From: Burkholderiaceae bacterium
GTDB lineage: Bacteria; Pseudomonadota; Gammaproteobacteria; Burkholderiales; Burkholderiaceae_C
DNA: 57,372 nt
Direction: 5' to 3'
NCBI GenBank assembly: GCA_030654805.1
Contig: JAURWR010000096.1
Coordinates: 1-57,372 of the forward strand
The translations under genes and the position numbers were made by a program. Positions within the stretch are counted from its first letter, which is position 1. Each line of letters starts with the position of its first letter. A model generated the notes under the pieces. It was not told the origin of the DNA, did not search any database, and saw only the letters and a program-made list of their open reading frames with translations. Below are positions 33,252-41,678 of the stretch, piece by piece.

Positions 33252-34643
33252 TCAATGCGCTGCGGTGGCAATCTGCGCATCGGGCTTGACCGCTCGCAAG
33301 GCCGCCATGAAGGCCGCCTCGATGCGATGCAGCGCCTTCTCGGTGTGGCCTTCGAAGCGCATCACCAGCACCGGCGTGGTGTTGGAAGAACGGATCAGCC
33401 CGAAGCCGTCCTTGTATTCGGCGCGCAGGCCGTCGATCGTGATGATCTCCAGCGCGCCCGGGAACTTCGCGGTTTCCAGCAGCTTCTGCACCAGCACCTT
33501 CGGCTCGCCTTCGGCGCACGGCACGTTCAGTTCGGGCGTGTTGAAGCTGGTCGGCAGCGCGTTGAGCACCTTGCTCGGATCCTTGCTGCGGCTCAGGATC
33601 TCGAGCAGGCGCGCAGCGGTGTAGGTCGCGTCGTCGAACCCGTACCAGCGCTCGCCGAAGAAGATGTGGCCGCTCATCTCGCCGGCAAGCGGCGCCTTGA
33701 CCTGCTTCATCTTGGCCTTGACCAGCGAGTGGCCGGTCTTCCACATCAGCGGCTTGCCACCGGCCTTGCGGATCACTGGCGCGAGACGCTGCGTGCACTT
33801 GACATCGAAGATCACCGTGCCGCCCGGGTTGCGGCTCAGCACGTCCTTCGCGAACAGCATCAGCTGGCGGTCGGGATAGATGATCTTGCCGTCCTTCGTG
33901 ACCACGCCCAACCGGTCGCCATCGCCATCGAAGGCGAGGCCGATCTCGGCGTCGGAGGTCTGCACGGCGCGGATCAGGTCGGCCAGGTTCTCGGGCTTGC
34001 TCGGGTCCGGATGGTGGTTCGGGAAATTGCCATCGACCTTCGAGTACAGCTCGGTCACGTCGCAGCCCAGCGCGCGCAGGATGCCCGGCGCCGACGCGCC
34101 CGGAATGCCGTTACCCGAGTCGACGACGATCTTCATGGGGCGCTTGAGCTTGCAGTCGCCGGTGATGCGCGCGCTGTACTCGGGGAGGATGTCCATCGGG
34201 GCCGATCGGCCCGCCTTCGACACATAGTCCTCGGCTTCCATGCGCAAGCGCAGGTTCTGGATCTCGTCGCCGTAGATCGCACGACCGGCCAGCACCATCT
34301 TGAAGCCGTTGTAGTCCTTCGGGTTGTGGCTGCCGGTGACCATGATCCCGCTGTGACAGCCGCGCCGACCGCGCGTGGCGGCGACGTAATACAGCATCGG
34401 CGTGGTGACGGCGCCCAGGTCGACGACATCGAGCCCGGTCGACATCAACCCGCGGATCAACGCCGCTGCGAGCTTCGGGCCCGACTTGCGGCCATCGCGA
34501 CCGACCGCCACCGCACGCTCGCCGGCTTTCACCGCCTCGCTGCCGAAGGCGCGACCGAGGTGCTCGGCAAACGCTTCGCTGATGGTCTTGCCGACGATGC
34601 CCCGGATGTCGTAGGCCTTGAAGTTGGACGCGGTGACTTTCAT
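33252..34643 (-). CDS. manB: Phosphomannomutase/phosphoglucomutase
   Basis: Interconverts hexose 6- and 1-phosphates for LPS, exopolysaccharide or alginate precursors, 463 residues. The active-site phosphoserine loop is GIMVTGSHNPKDYNGFK. The metal site is LAFDGDGDRLGVV. The sugar-binding loop is GEMSGHIFF, and the phosphate-binding region is GLIRSSNTTPVLVMRFE. It starts MKVTASNFKAYDIRGIVG at ATG 34641-34643. The AlgC-type bifunctional activity is probable but not shown. It lies 45 nt upstream of waaA. Confidence 0.94.
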   Translation of the reverse strand: MKVTASNFKAYDIRGIVGKTISEAFAEHLGRAFGSEAVKAGERAVAVGRDGRKSGPKLAAALIRGLMSTGLDVVDLGAVTTPMLYYVAATRGRRGCHSGIMVTGSHNPKDYNGFKMVLAGRAIYGDEIQNLRLRMEAEDYVSKAGRSAPMDILPEYSARITGDCKLKRPMKIVVDSGNGIPGASAPGILRALGCDVTELYSKVDGNFPNHHPDPSKPENLADLIRAVQTSDAEIGLAFDGDGDRLGVVTKDGKIIYPDRQLMLFAKDVLSRNPGGTVIFDVKCTQRLAPVIRKAGGKPLMWKTGHSLVKAKMKQVKAPLAGEMSGHIFFGERWYGFDDATYTAARLLEILSRSKDPSKVLNALPTSFNTPELNVPCAEGEPKVLVQKLLETAKFPGALEIITIDGLRAEYKDGFGLIRSSNTTPVLVMRFEGHTEKALHRIEAAFMAALRAVKPDAQIATAAH

Positions 34644-34717
34644 GCTGGGGGACCCTTTCGAATAGCGGCGGATTGTAGGAGCGGGGCTCGCGACGTCGAA
34701 GCCGGCTGCCTGGCCGA

Positions 34718-35620
34718 TCAACCCCGCGGATGGTGCGCGGCGTGCAGCGTCTTCAGCCGTTCGCGCGCCACGTGGGTGTAGATCGTCGTCGTCGAGATGT
34801 CCGAGTGACCCAGCAACATCTGCACCGCGCGCAGGTCGGCGCCGTGGTTCAGCAGGTGGGTGGCAAAGGCATGACGCAGCGTGTGCGGCGACAGCGGCAC
34901 CTGCACCCCGCCGCGCAGCGCGTGCTGCTTGATCAGCCGCCAGAACATCTGGCGCGTCATCGGGCCGCCGCGTGCGGTGACGAACAGCGCCTCGCTGACC
35001 TGCGCCTTCAGGATGTCGGCGCGCGCCTCGGCCTGGTAGCGCACCAGCCAGGCACGCGCCTCTTCACCGAACGGCACCAGACGTTCCTTGGCGCCCTTGC
35101 CGGTGATGCGCAGCGCGCCGTCGACGAGTCCGACATGCACCGTCTTCAGCGTCACCAGCTCGCTGACGCGCAGCCCGCTCGCGTACATCAGCTCCAGCAT
35201 CGTGCGGTCGCGCAGGCCCAGCGGTGTGGTCACGTCCGGGGCACCCAGCAAGGCCTCGACCTGCGCTTCGCTCAGCACCTTCGGCATGCGTGGCGGCTGC
35301 TTCGCGGCCAGCAGCTTCAGCGTCGGATCGGCGACGATCAGGTGCTCGCGCAGCGCCCAGCGGAAGTAGCGCTTGAACACCGTCAACCGTCGGTTGGTGC
35401 TGCTGGCCTTGCTGCCGTCGTGGCGCGCCACCGCGTAATCGCGCAGATGGGTTTCGGTCGTGGCGTCGAGTGCCGCATCGGGCCCGGCCGCCAGCCAATG
35501 CGCATACAGCGTCAGGTCGCGCCGGTAGGCGGCCAGCGTGTTCACCGACAGGCCGTCCTCGATCCACAGCGCATCGATGAAGCGATCGATCGAGGCGGTG
35601 CTGGCCGGTAGCGAACTCAT
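34718..35620 (-). CDS. xerD: Site-specific tyrosine recombinase XerD
   Basis: Chromosome-dimer resolution recombinase acting with XerC at dif, 300 residues. The N-terminal SAM-like domain (SIDRFIDALWIEDGLSVNTL, YRRDLTLYAHWL) precedes the catalytic domain. The catalytic set is Arg in YASGLRVSELVTL, HTLRHAFATHLL, and GHSDISTTTIYTHV with the nucleophilic Tyr. Length and lack of extra domains fit the housekeeping enzyme rather than a phage or integron integrase. The start is the ATG at 35618-35620. Confidence 0.93.
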   Translation of the reverse strand: MSSLPASTASIDRFIDALWIEDGLSVNTLAAYRRDLTLYAHWLAAGPDAALDATTETHLRDYAVARHDGSKASSTNRRLTVFKRYFRWALREHLIVADPTLKLLAAKQPPRMPKVLSEAQVEALLGAPDVTTPLGLRDRTMLELMYASGLRVSELVTLKTVHVGLVDGALRITGKGAKERLVPFGEEARAWLVRYQAEARADILKAQVSEALFVTARGGPMTRQMFWRLIKQHALRGGVQVPLSPHTLRHAFATHLLNHGADLRAVQMLLGHSDISTTTIYTHVARERLKTLHAAHHPRG

Positions 35621-35651
35621 GCAGCCATTCTCGCTGGCACACTCGACCGCC

Positions 35652-36551
35652 ATGTCGAATGTCTTGTTGCTGGTGCCCGACCTGCTGCTGATCGTGGTCG
35701 GCTTTCTGTTGTGTCGTCACACGCTGCTGAACCGCCCGGTCTGGGACGCGGTCGAGCGGCTGACCTACCACCTGCTGTTCCCGGTGCTGCTGTTCAGCTC
35801 GATCGCCAAGAGCCCGCTGCACCCGGCGCAAACCGCCGGCCTGGCGGCGGTCGGCGTCGGTACCGTTCTGTGCGGTGTCGCGCTGGCGTATGCGGTCCGC
35901 CAGTGGCCGGGCGTCGATGCGCGGCTGCACGCCTCCGGGGCACAGACCTCGTTCCGCTTCAACTCCTACATTGCGCTGGCACTCGCAGAACGGTTGGGCG
36001 GCGCTGAATCACTCGCGTTGATGGCGCTGCTGATCGCGCTGTGCGTGCCGATCTGCAACATCGCTGCGGTGTGGCCGCTGGCGCGTCACGGCGGGCACCA
36101 CTACGGTCGCGAGCTGGCGCGCAACCCGCTGATCCTGGGCACGCTGGCCGGCCTGTCGTTCAACCTCGCCGGGCTGCACCTGCCCGAGGCCGTCGGCACC
36201 ACCTTGCATCGCCTGGGCCTGGCGGCCATCCCGCTCGGGCTGATGTCGGTGGGCGCAGGCCTGAAGCTCGGAGGCCTGCAAGCCGCGCCGGCGCTCGCGG
36301 CAGCGTTCCTGAGCATCCGCCACCTGGCGCTGCCGCTGATCGCGCTCGGCCTGTCGACCTGGATCGGCCTGCCGCCGGCGCAGCATGCCGTCGCACTGGC
36401 ATTTGCCGCCCTGCCCACCGCGTCGAGTGCCTACGTCCTTGCGACACGCATGGGTGGCCACGGCCCGTTCGTGGCCGGGCTGGTCACGATGTCGACGCTG
36501 CTCGGCATGGTCAGCGTGCCACTGTGGCTGGCGATCGGGGCCCGGATGTAG
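35652..36551 (+). CDS. AEC-family transporter (auxin efflux carrier fold)
   Basis: A 299-residue inner-membrane permease with about ten helices, first VLLLVPDLLLIVVGFLLC. The region TSFRFNSYIALALAERLGG and the second half RNPLILGTLAGLSFNLAGL followed by GLMSVGAGLKL are typical of AEC carriers, many of which export or import dicarboxylates. The substrate is unknown. It is divergent from xerD, and its end overlaps the convergent queG by 41 nt. Confidence 0.88.
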   Translation: MSNVLLLVPDLLLIVVGFLLCRHTLLNRPVWDAVERLTYHLLFPVLLFSSIAKSPLHPAQTAGLAAVGVGTVLCGVALAYAVRQWPGVDARLHASGAQTSFRFNSYIALALAERLGGAESLALMALLIALCVPICNIAAVWPLARHGGHHYGRELARNPLILGTLAGLSFNLAGLHLPEAVGTTLHRLGLAAIPLGLMSVGAGLKLGGLQAAPALAAAFLSIRHLALPLIALGLSTWIGLPPAQHAVALAFAALPTASSAYVLATRMGGHGPFVAGLVTMSTLLGMVSVPLWLAIGARM

Positions 36552-37680
36552 CGTCGGCGCCGGCCTGACGCAAAGCCCAATCGATGTGCTCGCGCACGAG
36601 GTCACTGGCACTGTCGCGCGCGGCCATCAGCGCGGCCCGAATTTCACCCCCTCGCCCCGCTGGGGAGAGGGAATCAAATTCAGCACGCAGCGCGTTGCCC
36701 ATCGCCACCGCGAGATTGCGGCGCCAGCGTTCGTGGCCGATGCGGCGGATCGCGCTGCCTTCGGTGTGGCGCAAGAAATCGGCCTCGCTCCAGCGCCACA
36801 GGTCGAGCAGCGTCGGATCGGCCAACAGCGGGCGCACATCGAAATCGGACAGCGTGCTGCGTTGCGCGTACTTGTTCCACGGGCACGCCAGCTGGCAATC
36901 GTCGCAGCCGTAGATCCGGTTGCCGATCGCCTCGCGGAACTCGACCGGGATCGGCCCCGCATGCTCGATCGTCAGGTAACTGATGCAACGCCGTGCATCG
37001 AGCCGGTAAGGCGCCACGATCGCCTGCGTCGGGCACAGGTCGATGCAGGCGGTGCAACTGCCGCAATGCGCGGCGACCGGTTCGGTCACGGGCAACGGCA
37101 TGTCGAGGTAGATCTCGCCGAGGAAGAACATCGACCCCGCATCGCGGCTCAACGCCAGCGTGTGCTTGCCGCGCCAGCCGAGGGCGCTGCGCGTCGCCAG
37201 CTCGACTTCGAGCACCGGGGCCGAATCGGTGAACACGCGGTGGCCGAACGGGCCGACTGCTGCCGCGATGCGATCGGCCAGCGCCTGCAGGCGATTTCGC
37301 AACACCTTGTGATAGTCGCGGCCCCGCGCATACATCGACACGGTGGCCCGGTCAGTCTCGCGCAGACGCTGCCATTCGATGGCCTGCCACTCTCCGGACG
37401 AGCCGGGCGGATCGGACCCGGCGGGCCGGTAATCCATCCGCGCGGTCAGCACGCGCAGCGTGCCGGGCACCAGCTCGGCCGGGCGGGCGCGCTTCAACCC
37501 GTGTCGCTGCATGTAATCCATGGAACCATGGAATCCCTCGGCCAACCAGGCCTGCAGGCCGGGCTCGGCGCGGCTCAGGTCCACGTCGGAGACACCAATC
37601 TGGGAAAATCCGAGCTCACCCGCCCAGGCCTGCACGCGAGGCCACAGCAGCGACTCATCCAACCCGTGACCAGCGACCAT
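36511..37680 (-). CDS. queG: Epoxyqueuosine reductase with a repeat-derived insertion
   Basis: Cobalamin- and Fe-S-dependent enzyme for the last step of queuosine tRNA modification, 389 residues. Two 4Fe-4S motifs are present: HCGSCTACIDLCPTQAI and YGCDDCQLACPWNKYA. YARGRDYHKVLRNRL and SAPVLEVELATRSALGW are conserved. Near the C-terminus, before SDLVREHIDWALRQ, an extra segment FDSLSPAGRGGEIRAAL is encoded by a GC-rich palindromic repeat at 36646-36676. It is divergent from tsaE, 30 nt apart. Confidence 0.95.
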   Translation of the reverse strand: MVAGHGLDESLLWPRVQAWAGELGFSQIGVSDVDLSRAEPGLQAWLAEGFHGSMDYMQRHGLKRARPAELVPGTLRVLTARMDYRPAGSDPPGSSGEWQAIEWQRLRETDRATVSMYARGRDYHKVLRNRLQALADRIAAAVGPFGHRVFTDSAPVLEVELATRSALGWRGKHTLALSRDAGSMFFLGEIYLDMPLPVTEPVAAHCGSCTACIDLCPTQAIVAPYRLDARRCISYLTIEHAGPIPVEFREAIGNRIYGCDDCQLACPWNKYAQRSTLSDFDVRPLLADPTLLDLWRWSEADFLRHTEGSAIRRIGHERWRRNLAVAMGNALRAEFDSLSPAGRGGEIRAALMAARDSASDLVREHIDWALRQAGADATSGPRSPATVAR

Positions 37681-37710
37681 GCCTCTTCCATCCCCGAGCC
37701 GTCCATCGGC

Positions 37711-38202
37711 ATGCCGATCTTAGAAGCCCGCACCGAGCTGTGGCCTGACGAGGCCGCCTGCGCCGCGGCTGCACGCGTGCTGGCGGCCCGGGCCGGTGTG
37801 CGCGACGCCGTCATCGAGCTGCATGGCACGCTGGGTGCCGGCAAGACCACCTTTGTCAGGCACCTGCTGCGAGCGCTCGGCGTCACAGGCCATGTCAAGA
37901 GCCCGACCTACGCCGTGGTCGAGCCGTACACGCTGCCCGGCCTCGACATCTGGCATTTCGATTTCTACCGTTTCGACGATCCACAGGAATTCGAGGACGC
38001 CGGCTTTCGCGACGTGTTCGCGAGTCCCGGGCTGAAGCTGGTCGAATGGCCCGAGCACGCCGCCGGCCTGCTGCCGCCCTGCGACCTGCGCATCGACATC
38101 GAGATGGTCGATGCACCCGCAGATGATCCCGACGAAGACGACACGCGCCGCCGGGTCACCTTCCAGGCAGGCACACGGCTCGGTGCCTCGCTGATGCCAT
38201 GA
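37711..38202 (+). CDS. tsaE: tRNA threonylcarbamoyladenosine biosynthesis ATPase
   Basis: P-loop ATPase of the t6A37 synthesis complex with TsaB and TsaD, 163 residues. Walker A is LHGTLGAGKTTFVRHLL. The family motif VKSPTYAVVEPY is followed by the DFYRFDDPQEFEDAGF region and the motif LVEWPEHAAGLLP. The start at ATG 37711 fits family length; GTG 37666 is possible but would overlap queG. It overlaps amiC by 4 nt, the common tsaE-ami gene order. Confidence 0.95.
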   Translation: MPILEARTELWPDEAACAAAARVLAARAGVRDAVIELHGTLGAGKTTFVRHLLRALGVTGHVKSPTYAVVEPYTLPGLDIWHFDFYRFDDPQEFEDAGFRDVFASPGLKLVEWPEHAAGLLPPCDLRIDIEMVDAPADDPDEDDTRRRVTFQAGTRLGASLMP

Positions 38203-39620
38203 CGGACTCCGGCAGCGCACGCCCTGCCCTGCCCGCGCGCCGCCGCGCGCTGGTGCGCATGGGCACGCTGGCCCTCACGCTGGTCGGCAGTCACGCGACA
38301 CAGGCTTCCGCGATCGTCGCGGTCCGCGTGTGGCCGGCGGCCGACTACACGCGGGTCACGATCGAGTCCGACAGCGCGCTGTCGGCCCGGCATTTCCTGG
38401 CCGACAACCCGACCCGCCTGGTCATCGATGTCGACGGGCTCGACCTGAGCCCGCAGTTGCGCGATCTGGTCGGACAGGTGCGCGCCGATGATCCGTACAT
38501 CGCCGGCGTGCGCGTCGGCCAATACCAGCCGCGCGTGGTGCGGCTGGTGATCGACCTGAAGCAGGCCACCAAGCCCCAGCTCTTCGCGCTCACCCCGGTC
38601 GCGGCCTACAAGCACCGGCTGGTCTTCGACCTGTATCCGGTGCAGGAACGCGATCCGCTGCTGGCACTGATCCAGGAAAAGGAACAGGCCGAGGAACAAG
38701 CCGCGCAATCGGTGCGCGATGCACTCGGCGAATTCATCGGGCGGGTCGACAAGCCGCCGATCGCCATCCTCCCCGGGGGAAGCGCCAGTGCGCCACCGCG
38801 CGGCGCACCGACCGCACCCACGCGCACGGGTGGCATGACCCCGGCTAACCCGCCGGACGGGCCGAGCATGCGGCCGCCCGAATCACCGGCCTCAGCCGCC
38901 AGCCGCATCAGTCGCCTGGTGATCGTGGCACTCGACCCGGGGCATGGCGGCGAAGACCCGGGCGCCGTGGGCCCGAGCGGGCTGCGCGAGAAAGACGTGG
39001 TGCTGTCGGTGGCGCTGCAATTGCGCGACCGCCTGAACGCGCTGCCCGGCATGCGCGCGATGCTGACGCGCGACGCCGATTTCTTCGTGCCGCTGCAGGA
39101 CCGCGTGCGCAAGGCACGACGGGTGCAGGCCGACCTGTTCGTGTCGATCCACGCCGACGCGTTCTTCACGCCCGAGGCGCGGGGTGCATCGGTGTTCGCA
39201 CTGAGCCAGGGCGGCGCCAGCAGCGCCGCCGCGCGCTGGATGGCCAACCGCGAGAACCAGGCCGACTCGGTCGGCGGCGTCAACATCAAGGCCAAGGACG
39301 CGGCCGTGATGCGCGCCCTGCTCGACATGAGCACCACCGCGCAGATCAAGGACAGCCTGCGTCTGGGCGGCGAGGTGCTGGGCCAGATCGGGCGCGTCGG
39401 GCGACTGCACAAGCCACGTGTCGAGCAGGCCGGCTTCGCGGTGCTGAAGGCGCCGGACATCCCGTCGATCCTGGTAGAGACGGCGTTCATCTCGAATCCG
39501 GAGGAAGAGGCCAAGCTGCGCGACGCGCGCTATCAGTCGCAACTGGTCGAGGCGTTGACCATCGGGATCAAGCGGTACTTTGCGAAGAATCCGCCGCTGG
39601 CACGGAGTCGGGGGACTTGA
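38199..39620 (+). CDS. amiC: N-acetylmuramoyl-L-alanine amidase with AMIN domain
   Basis: Periplasmic cell-division amidase that cleaves septal peptidoglycan, 473 residues. The N-terminus RRRALVRMGTLALTLVGS resembles a twin-arginine signal. An AMIN domain (IVAVRVWPAADYTRVTIES) binds cell wall or septum, and a Pro-rich linker follows. The Amidase_3 catalytic part has zinc ligands His in LDPGHGGEDPGAVG, Glu in LREKDVV and His in FVSIHADAF, and catalytic Glu in LVETAFISNPEEE. It ends 43 nt before the accessory island. Confidence 0.95.
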   Translation: MTDSGSARPALPARRRALVRMGTLALTLVGSHATQASAIVAVRVWPAADYTRVTIESDSALSARHFLADNPTRLVIDVDGLDLSPQLRDLVGQVRADDPYIAGVRVGQYQPRVVRLVIDLKQATKPQLFALTPVAAYKHRLVFDLYPVQERDPLLALIQEKEQAEEQAAQSVRDALGEFIGRVDKPPIAILPGGSASAPPRGAPTAPTRTGGMTPANPPDGPSMRPPESPASAASRISRLVIVALDPGHGGEDPGAVGPSGLREKDVVLSVALQLRDRLNALPGMRAMLTRDADFFVPLQDRVRKARRVQADLFVSIHADAFFTPEARGASVFALSQGGASSAAARWMANRENQADSVGGVNIKAKDAAVMRALLDMSTTAQIKDSLRLGGEVLGQIGRVGRLHKPRVEQAGFAVLKAPDIPSILVETAFISNPEEEAKLRDARYQSQLVEALTIGIKRYFAKNPPLARSRGT

Positions 39621-39640
39621 AGCCACGGCGTGCTTGAACC

Positions 39641-39667
39641 GCTGAAGGCCGCCACGGAGCCTTCAGC
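39641..39667. terminator. Hairpin between convergent amiC and antitoxin genes
   Basis: GCTGAAGGC (39641-39649) pairs perfectly with GCCTTCAGC (39659-39667) around a 9-nt loop. It overlaps the last codons of the antitoxin gene and lies 21 nt after the amiC stop. No T-run follows on either strand, so it may be a weak bidirectional terminator. It marks the left edge of the island. Confidence 0.4.
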
Positions 39668-39998
39668 TTGCCGACGCTGCTCGCCGCTTTTGTGCGCGCG
39701 ACGGAACCTTCTTGGCGGTTGGAGCAGGGCGCTCAGCAAGGCGACCAGTTACGTACTTGTGCAGCACACTGGCAATCAAGGTTTGATAGGGAACGCCTTC
39801 TTCCAGGGCTCTAACTTGAATGTCACTCAAGTCACCGGAAGAAAGGCGAATATTGACTCGCCGATCTTTGATGGCTGTGGCTCGGGCTGCCGCCTTGAAC
39901 TTGGCGAGCTCACCTTTTGTTGCGACCGACTTGAGTTTGCCTTTCTCATAGGCGTTGAGAACTTCGAGTTCGTAGTCATCAATGTTCGGCATCTGCAT
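39663..39998 (-). CDS. Ribbon-helix-helix antitoxin (BrnA/CopG-like)
   Basis: About 111 residues. The middle section DRRVNIRLSSGDLSDIQVRA followed by EEGVPYQTLIASVLHKYVTG matches a ribbon-helix-helix DNA-binding fold of CopG-type antitoxins. The C-terminus is basic and Ala-rich. It is the second gene of the pair, overlapping the toxin gene by 20 nt, the toxin-first order used by brnTA. ATG 39996-39998 is chosen; GTG 40001 is an alternative. Base composition is lower in GC than neighbouring core genes, which supports transfer. Confidence 0.75.
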   Translation of the reverse strand: MQMPNIDDYELEVLNAYEKGKLKSVATKGELAKFKAAARATAIKDRRVNIRLSSGDLSDIQVRALEEGVPYQTLIASVLHKYVTGRLAERPAPTAKKVPSRAQKRRAASAS

Positions 39999-40272
39999 CA
40001 CCTAGATTCAAATAGTCGCGTGTGGCCTTGCGATTTGGAATGATTGTCTTGAGGAAGTAATAGTCTTTCTCTTCGACGAATGGCACCAAATACGCGTAGC
40101 TGTCGTGGGCTACAACGAGAACCCGTTGCTTTGGATACTTCACCGGATTGGGGTGAGACAGGATGTCTAGAAGACCACCGGACTCGATGGCAACAACGAT
40201 GCTCTCGAAGGAAACGCCTCGGTCGGCTTTGAGCTTGTCATTTTTCTCAGGATTCCACCGAAAAGGCTTCAT
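39979..40272 (-). CDS. BrnT-like toxin
   Basis: A 97-residue basic protein opening KPFRWNPEKNDKLKADRGVS, the RelE-fold BrnT pattern (W-x-P-x-K-N ... RGVSFE). VLVVAHDSYAYLVPFVEE and LKTIIPNRKATRDYL follow. It is predicted to be a ribonuclease toxin neutralised by the overlapping downstream gene. The ATG at 40270-40272 lies 52 nt after an attC-type core site on the same strand (40325-40331), which suggests the pair entered as a gene cassette. No attC is visible after the antitoxin. Confidence 0.7.
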   Translation of the reverse strand: MKPFRWNPEKNDKLKADRGVSFESIVVAIESGGLLDILSHPNPVKYPKQRVLVVAHDSYAYLVPFVEEKDYYFLKTIIPNRKATRDYLNLGDADAEH

Positions 40273-40324
40273 GCGCGGAATTTACGACGCTGTGTGCCTT
40301 TTGTCACCACGCAAGCCACGAGCC

Positions 40325-40420
40325 GCCCAACGAATGAAAGGGACTTCCCCGTCCCGAGCTATCCGCAAAGCGGAGACCGGCAACGAAGTGCCACGATGGG
40401 AAGTGCGAACTTTCATCAAC
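40325..40420 (-). repeat. attC-like recombination site lacking one core end
   Basis: The left end GCCCAAC (minus-strand GTTGGGC) fits the attC R' core GTTRRRY. A three-tier hairpin follows: ATGAAAG 40334-40340 with CTTTCAT 40410-40416; ACTTCCC 40343-40349 with GGGAAGT 40398-40404; TCCGC 40362-40366 with GCGGA 40370-40374 around AAA. The right side carries unpaired extra bases, as attC arms do. The expected second core (GTT...) at the right end is missing, exactly where the IS110 element begins. Confidence 0.6.
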
Positions 40421-41678
40421 TCACTCGGAAGGGGAAGTCATGTCTATTGTCTTCGTTGGAATCGATCTCGCCAAGAACGTCTTTGCGCTGCACGGCGTGA
40501 ACGAGGGCGGTGCGGTGCAACTGCGCCAGCCCAAGCTTGCGCGCGGCAAGTTGCATGAACTGGTGGCCGCACTGCCGCCGTGCACCATCGGCATCGAAGC
40601 CTGCTCAGGCGCGCACCACTGGGCACGGCTGTTCGCCACCCACGGCCACAGCGTCAAGCTGATGGCGCCGAAGCTGGTAGCGCCATACCGCATGTCGGGC
40701 AAGCGCGGCAAGAACGACGCCGCCGATGCCGCGGCGATCTGCGAAGCCGTGCAACGGCCCACGATGCGCTTCGTGCCGGTCAAGACCATCGAGCAGCAGT
40801 CGCGCCTGATGGTGCACCGCGCACGCCAGGGCTACGTGGCCGCGCGCACCGCCACGATCAACCGAATCCGGGGCCTGATGTCCGAGTTCGGCATCGTGTT
40901 GCCGCAGAAGGCCGAGGTCGTGCGCCGCGAAGCGGCTCAGCATCTGGAGGAACTGCCTGGCTACGCCAACACCGTCATCGGCGACCTGCTCAGCGAGGTT
41001 CACCACCTTGACGAGCGCGTCAAGCAATACGACACCCACATCAAGGCCATGGCCCGGGACTGCACGGCCGCGCAGCAACTGATGCAGCTCATGGGTGTAG
41101 GGCAGACCACTGCCACAGCGATCGTCGCCATGGTGGGCAACGGCGCCGAGTTCAGCAGCGGGCGGCAGTTCGCCGCCTGGATCGGCCTGGTGCCGGGCCA
41201 ATACAGCTCGGGCGGCAAAGCGCGGCTGGGGCGCATCACCAAAGCGGGCGACGCGTATTTGCGCAGCCTGCTCGTGCTCGGAGCGCGAGCCGTGCTCAAC
41301 GCGGCTGCGGCCAAGACCGACAGCCTGAGCCGCTGGGCCATCAAGCTGGCCGAGCGGCGAGGTTACTGGAAGGCCGTGGTGGCGATCGCGGCGAAGAACG
41401 CGCGAATGGCCTGGGCGGTGCTCACCAAGGGTGAGACGTTCAAGCTGCTGGCCTGAGGCCGCGCCATGAACAAGCACACCGCCGTGCGCCTGGCTCACCG
41501 ACTGAGCCAGCCACCCTGAAGAAATTGAATCCACCGCCGCGTGATGAGCCCAAGCGTTGATGAGCAAAGGTTGGACCTGCGCGAGGAGTGACCGATCATG
41601 TCAAGGAGCCTCTGGCGTGCTGGCAGCAGCGCGGCAAACTCGGCTAACGAATGGGTCCCCCGCGCGCGTCTTTCATCA
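40410..41678 (+). mobile_element. IS110-family insertion sequence (IS1111-like), ends approximate
   Basis: One transposase with DEDD and Tnp_20 domains and no terminal inverted repeats, as is usual for IS110. The direct repeat CTTTCATCA occurs at 40410-40418 and 41670-41678 and is the best guess for the junctions, giving about 1.27 kb. The left non-coding end would be only about 30 nt, while about 220 nt follow the transposase stop. That short-left/long-right layout is the IS1111 pattern, where the guide (bridge) RNA is encoded on the right. The ends are inferred. Confidence 0.55.
40440..41456 (+). CDS. IS110-family transposase/recombinase
   Basis: A 338-residue DEDD recombinase. The N-terminal RuvC-like domain begins VFVGIDLAKNVFALHGVNE (first Asp) with IGIEACSGAHHWARLFA (Glu) and KRGKNDAADAAAICEAV (Asp pair). 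The C-terminal Transposase_20 domain contains LMGVGQTTATAIVAMVG and GRQFAAWIGLVPGQYSSGGK, with the catalytic-Ser region following. The frame is full length with GGAAGGGG as ribosome-binding site. The family moves by RNA-guided recombination without target duplication. It reads opposite to the cassettes around it. Confidence 0.93.
   Translation: MSIVFVGIDLAKNVFALHGVNEGGAVQLRQPKLARGKLHELVAALPPCTIGIEACSGAHHWARLFATHGHSVKLMAPKLVAPYRMSGKRGKNDAADAAAICEAVQRPTMRFVPVKTIEQQSRLMVHRARQGYVAARTATINRIRGLMSEFGIVLPQKAEVVRREAAQHLEELPGYANTVIGDLLSEVHHLDERVKQYDTHIKAMARDCTAAQQLMQLMGVGQTTATAIVAMVGNGAEFSSGRQFAAWIGLVPGQYSSGGKARLGRITKAGDAYLRSLLVLGARAVLNAAAAKTDSLSRWAIKLAERRGYWKAVVAIAAKNARMAWAVLTKGETFKLLA

Noticed and set aside
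32082-34781. Long + strand open frames opposite waaA and manB
   Set aside because: Both overlap well-supported minus-strand genes and show shadow composition.
34718-35620. XerD as part of the integron or another mobile element
   Set aside because: It lacks the IntI-specific insertion, has housekeeping length and neighbours, and is 4 kb from the island.
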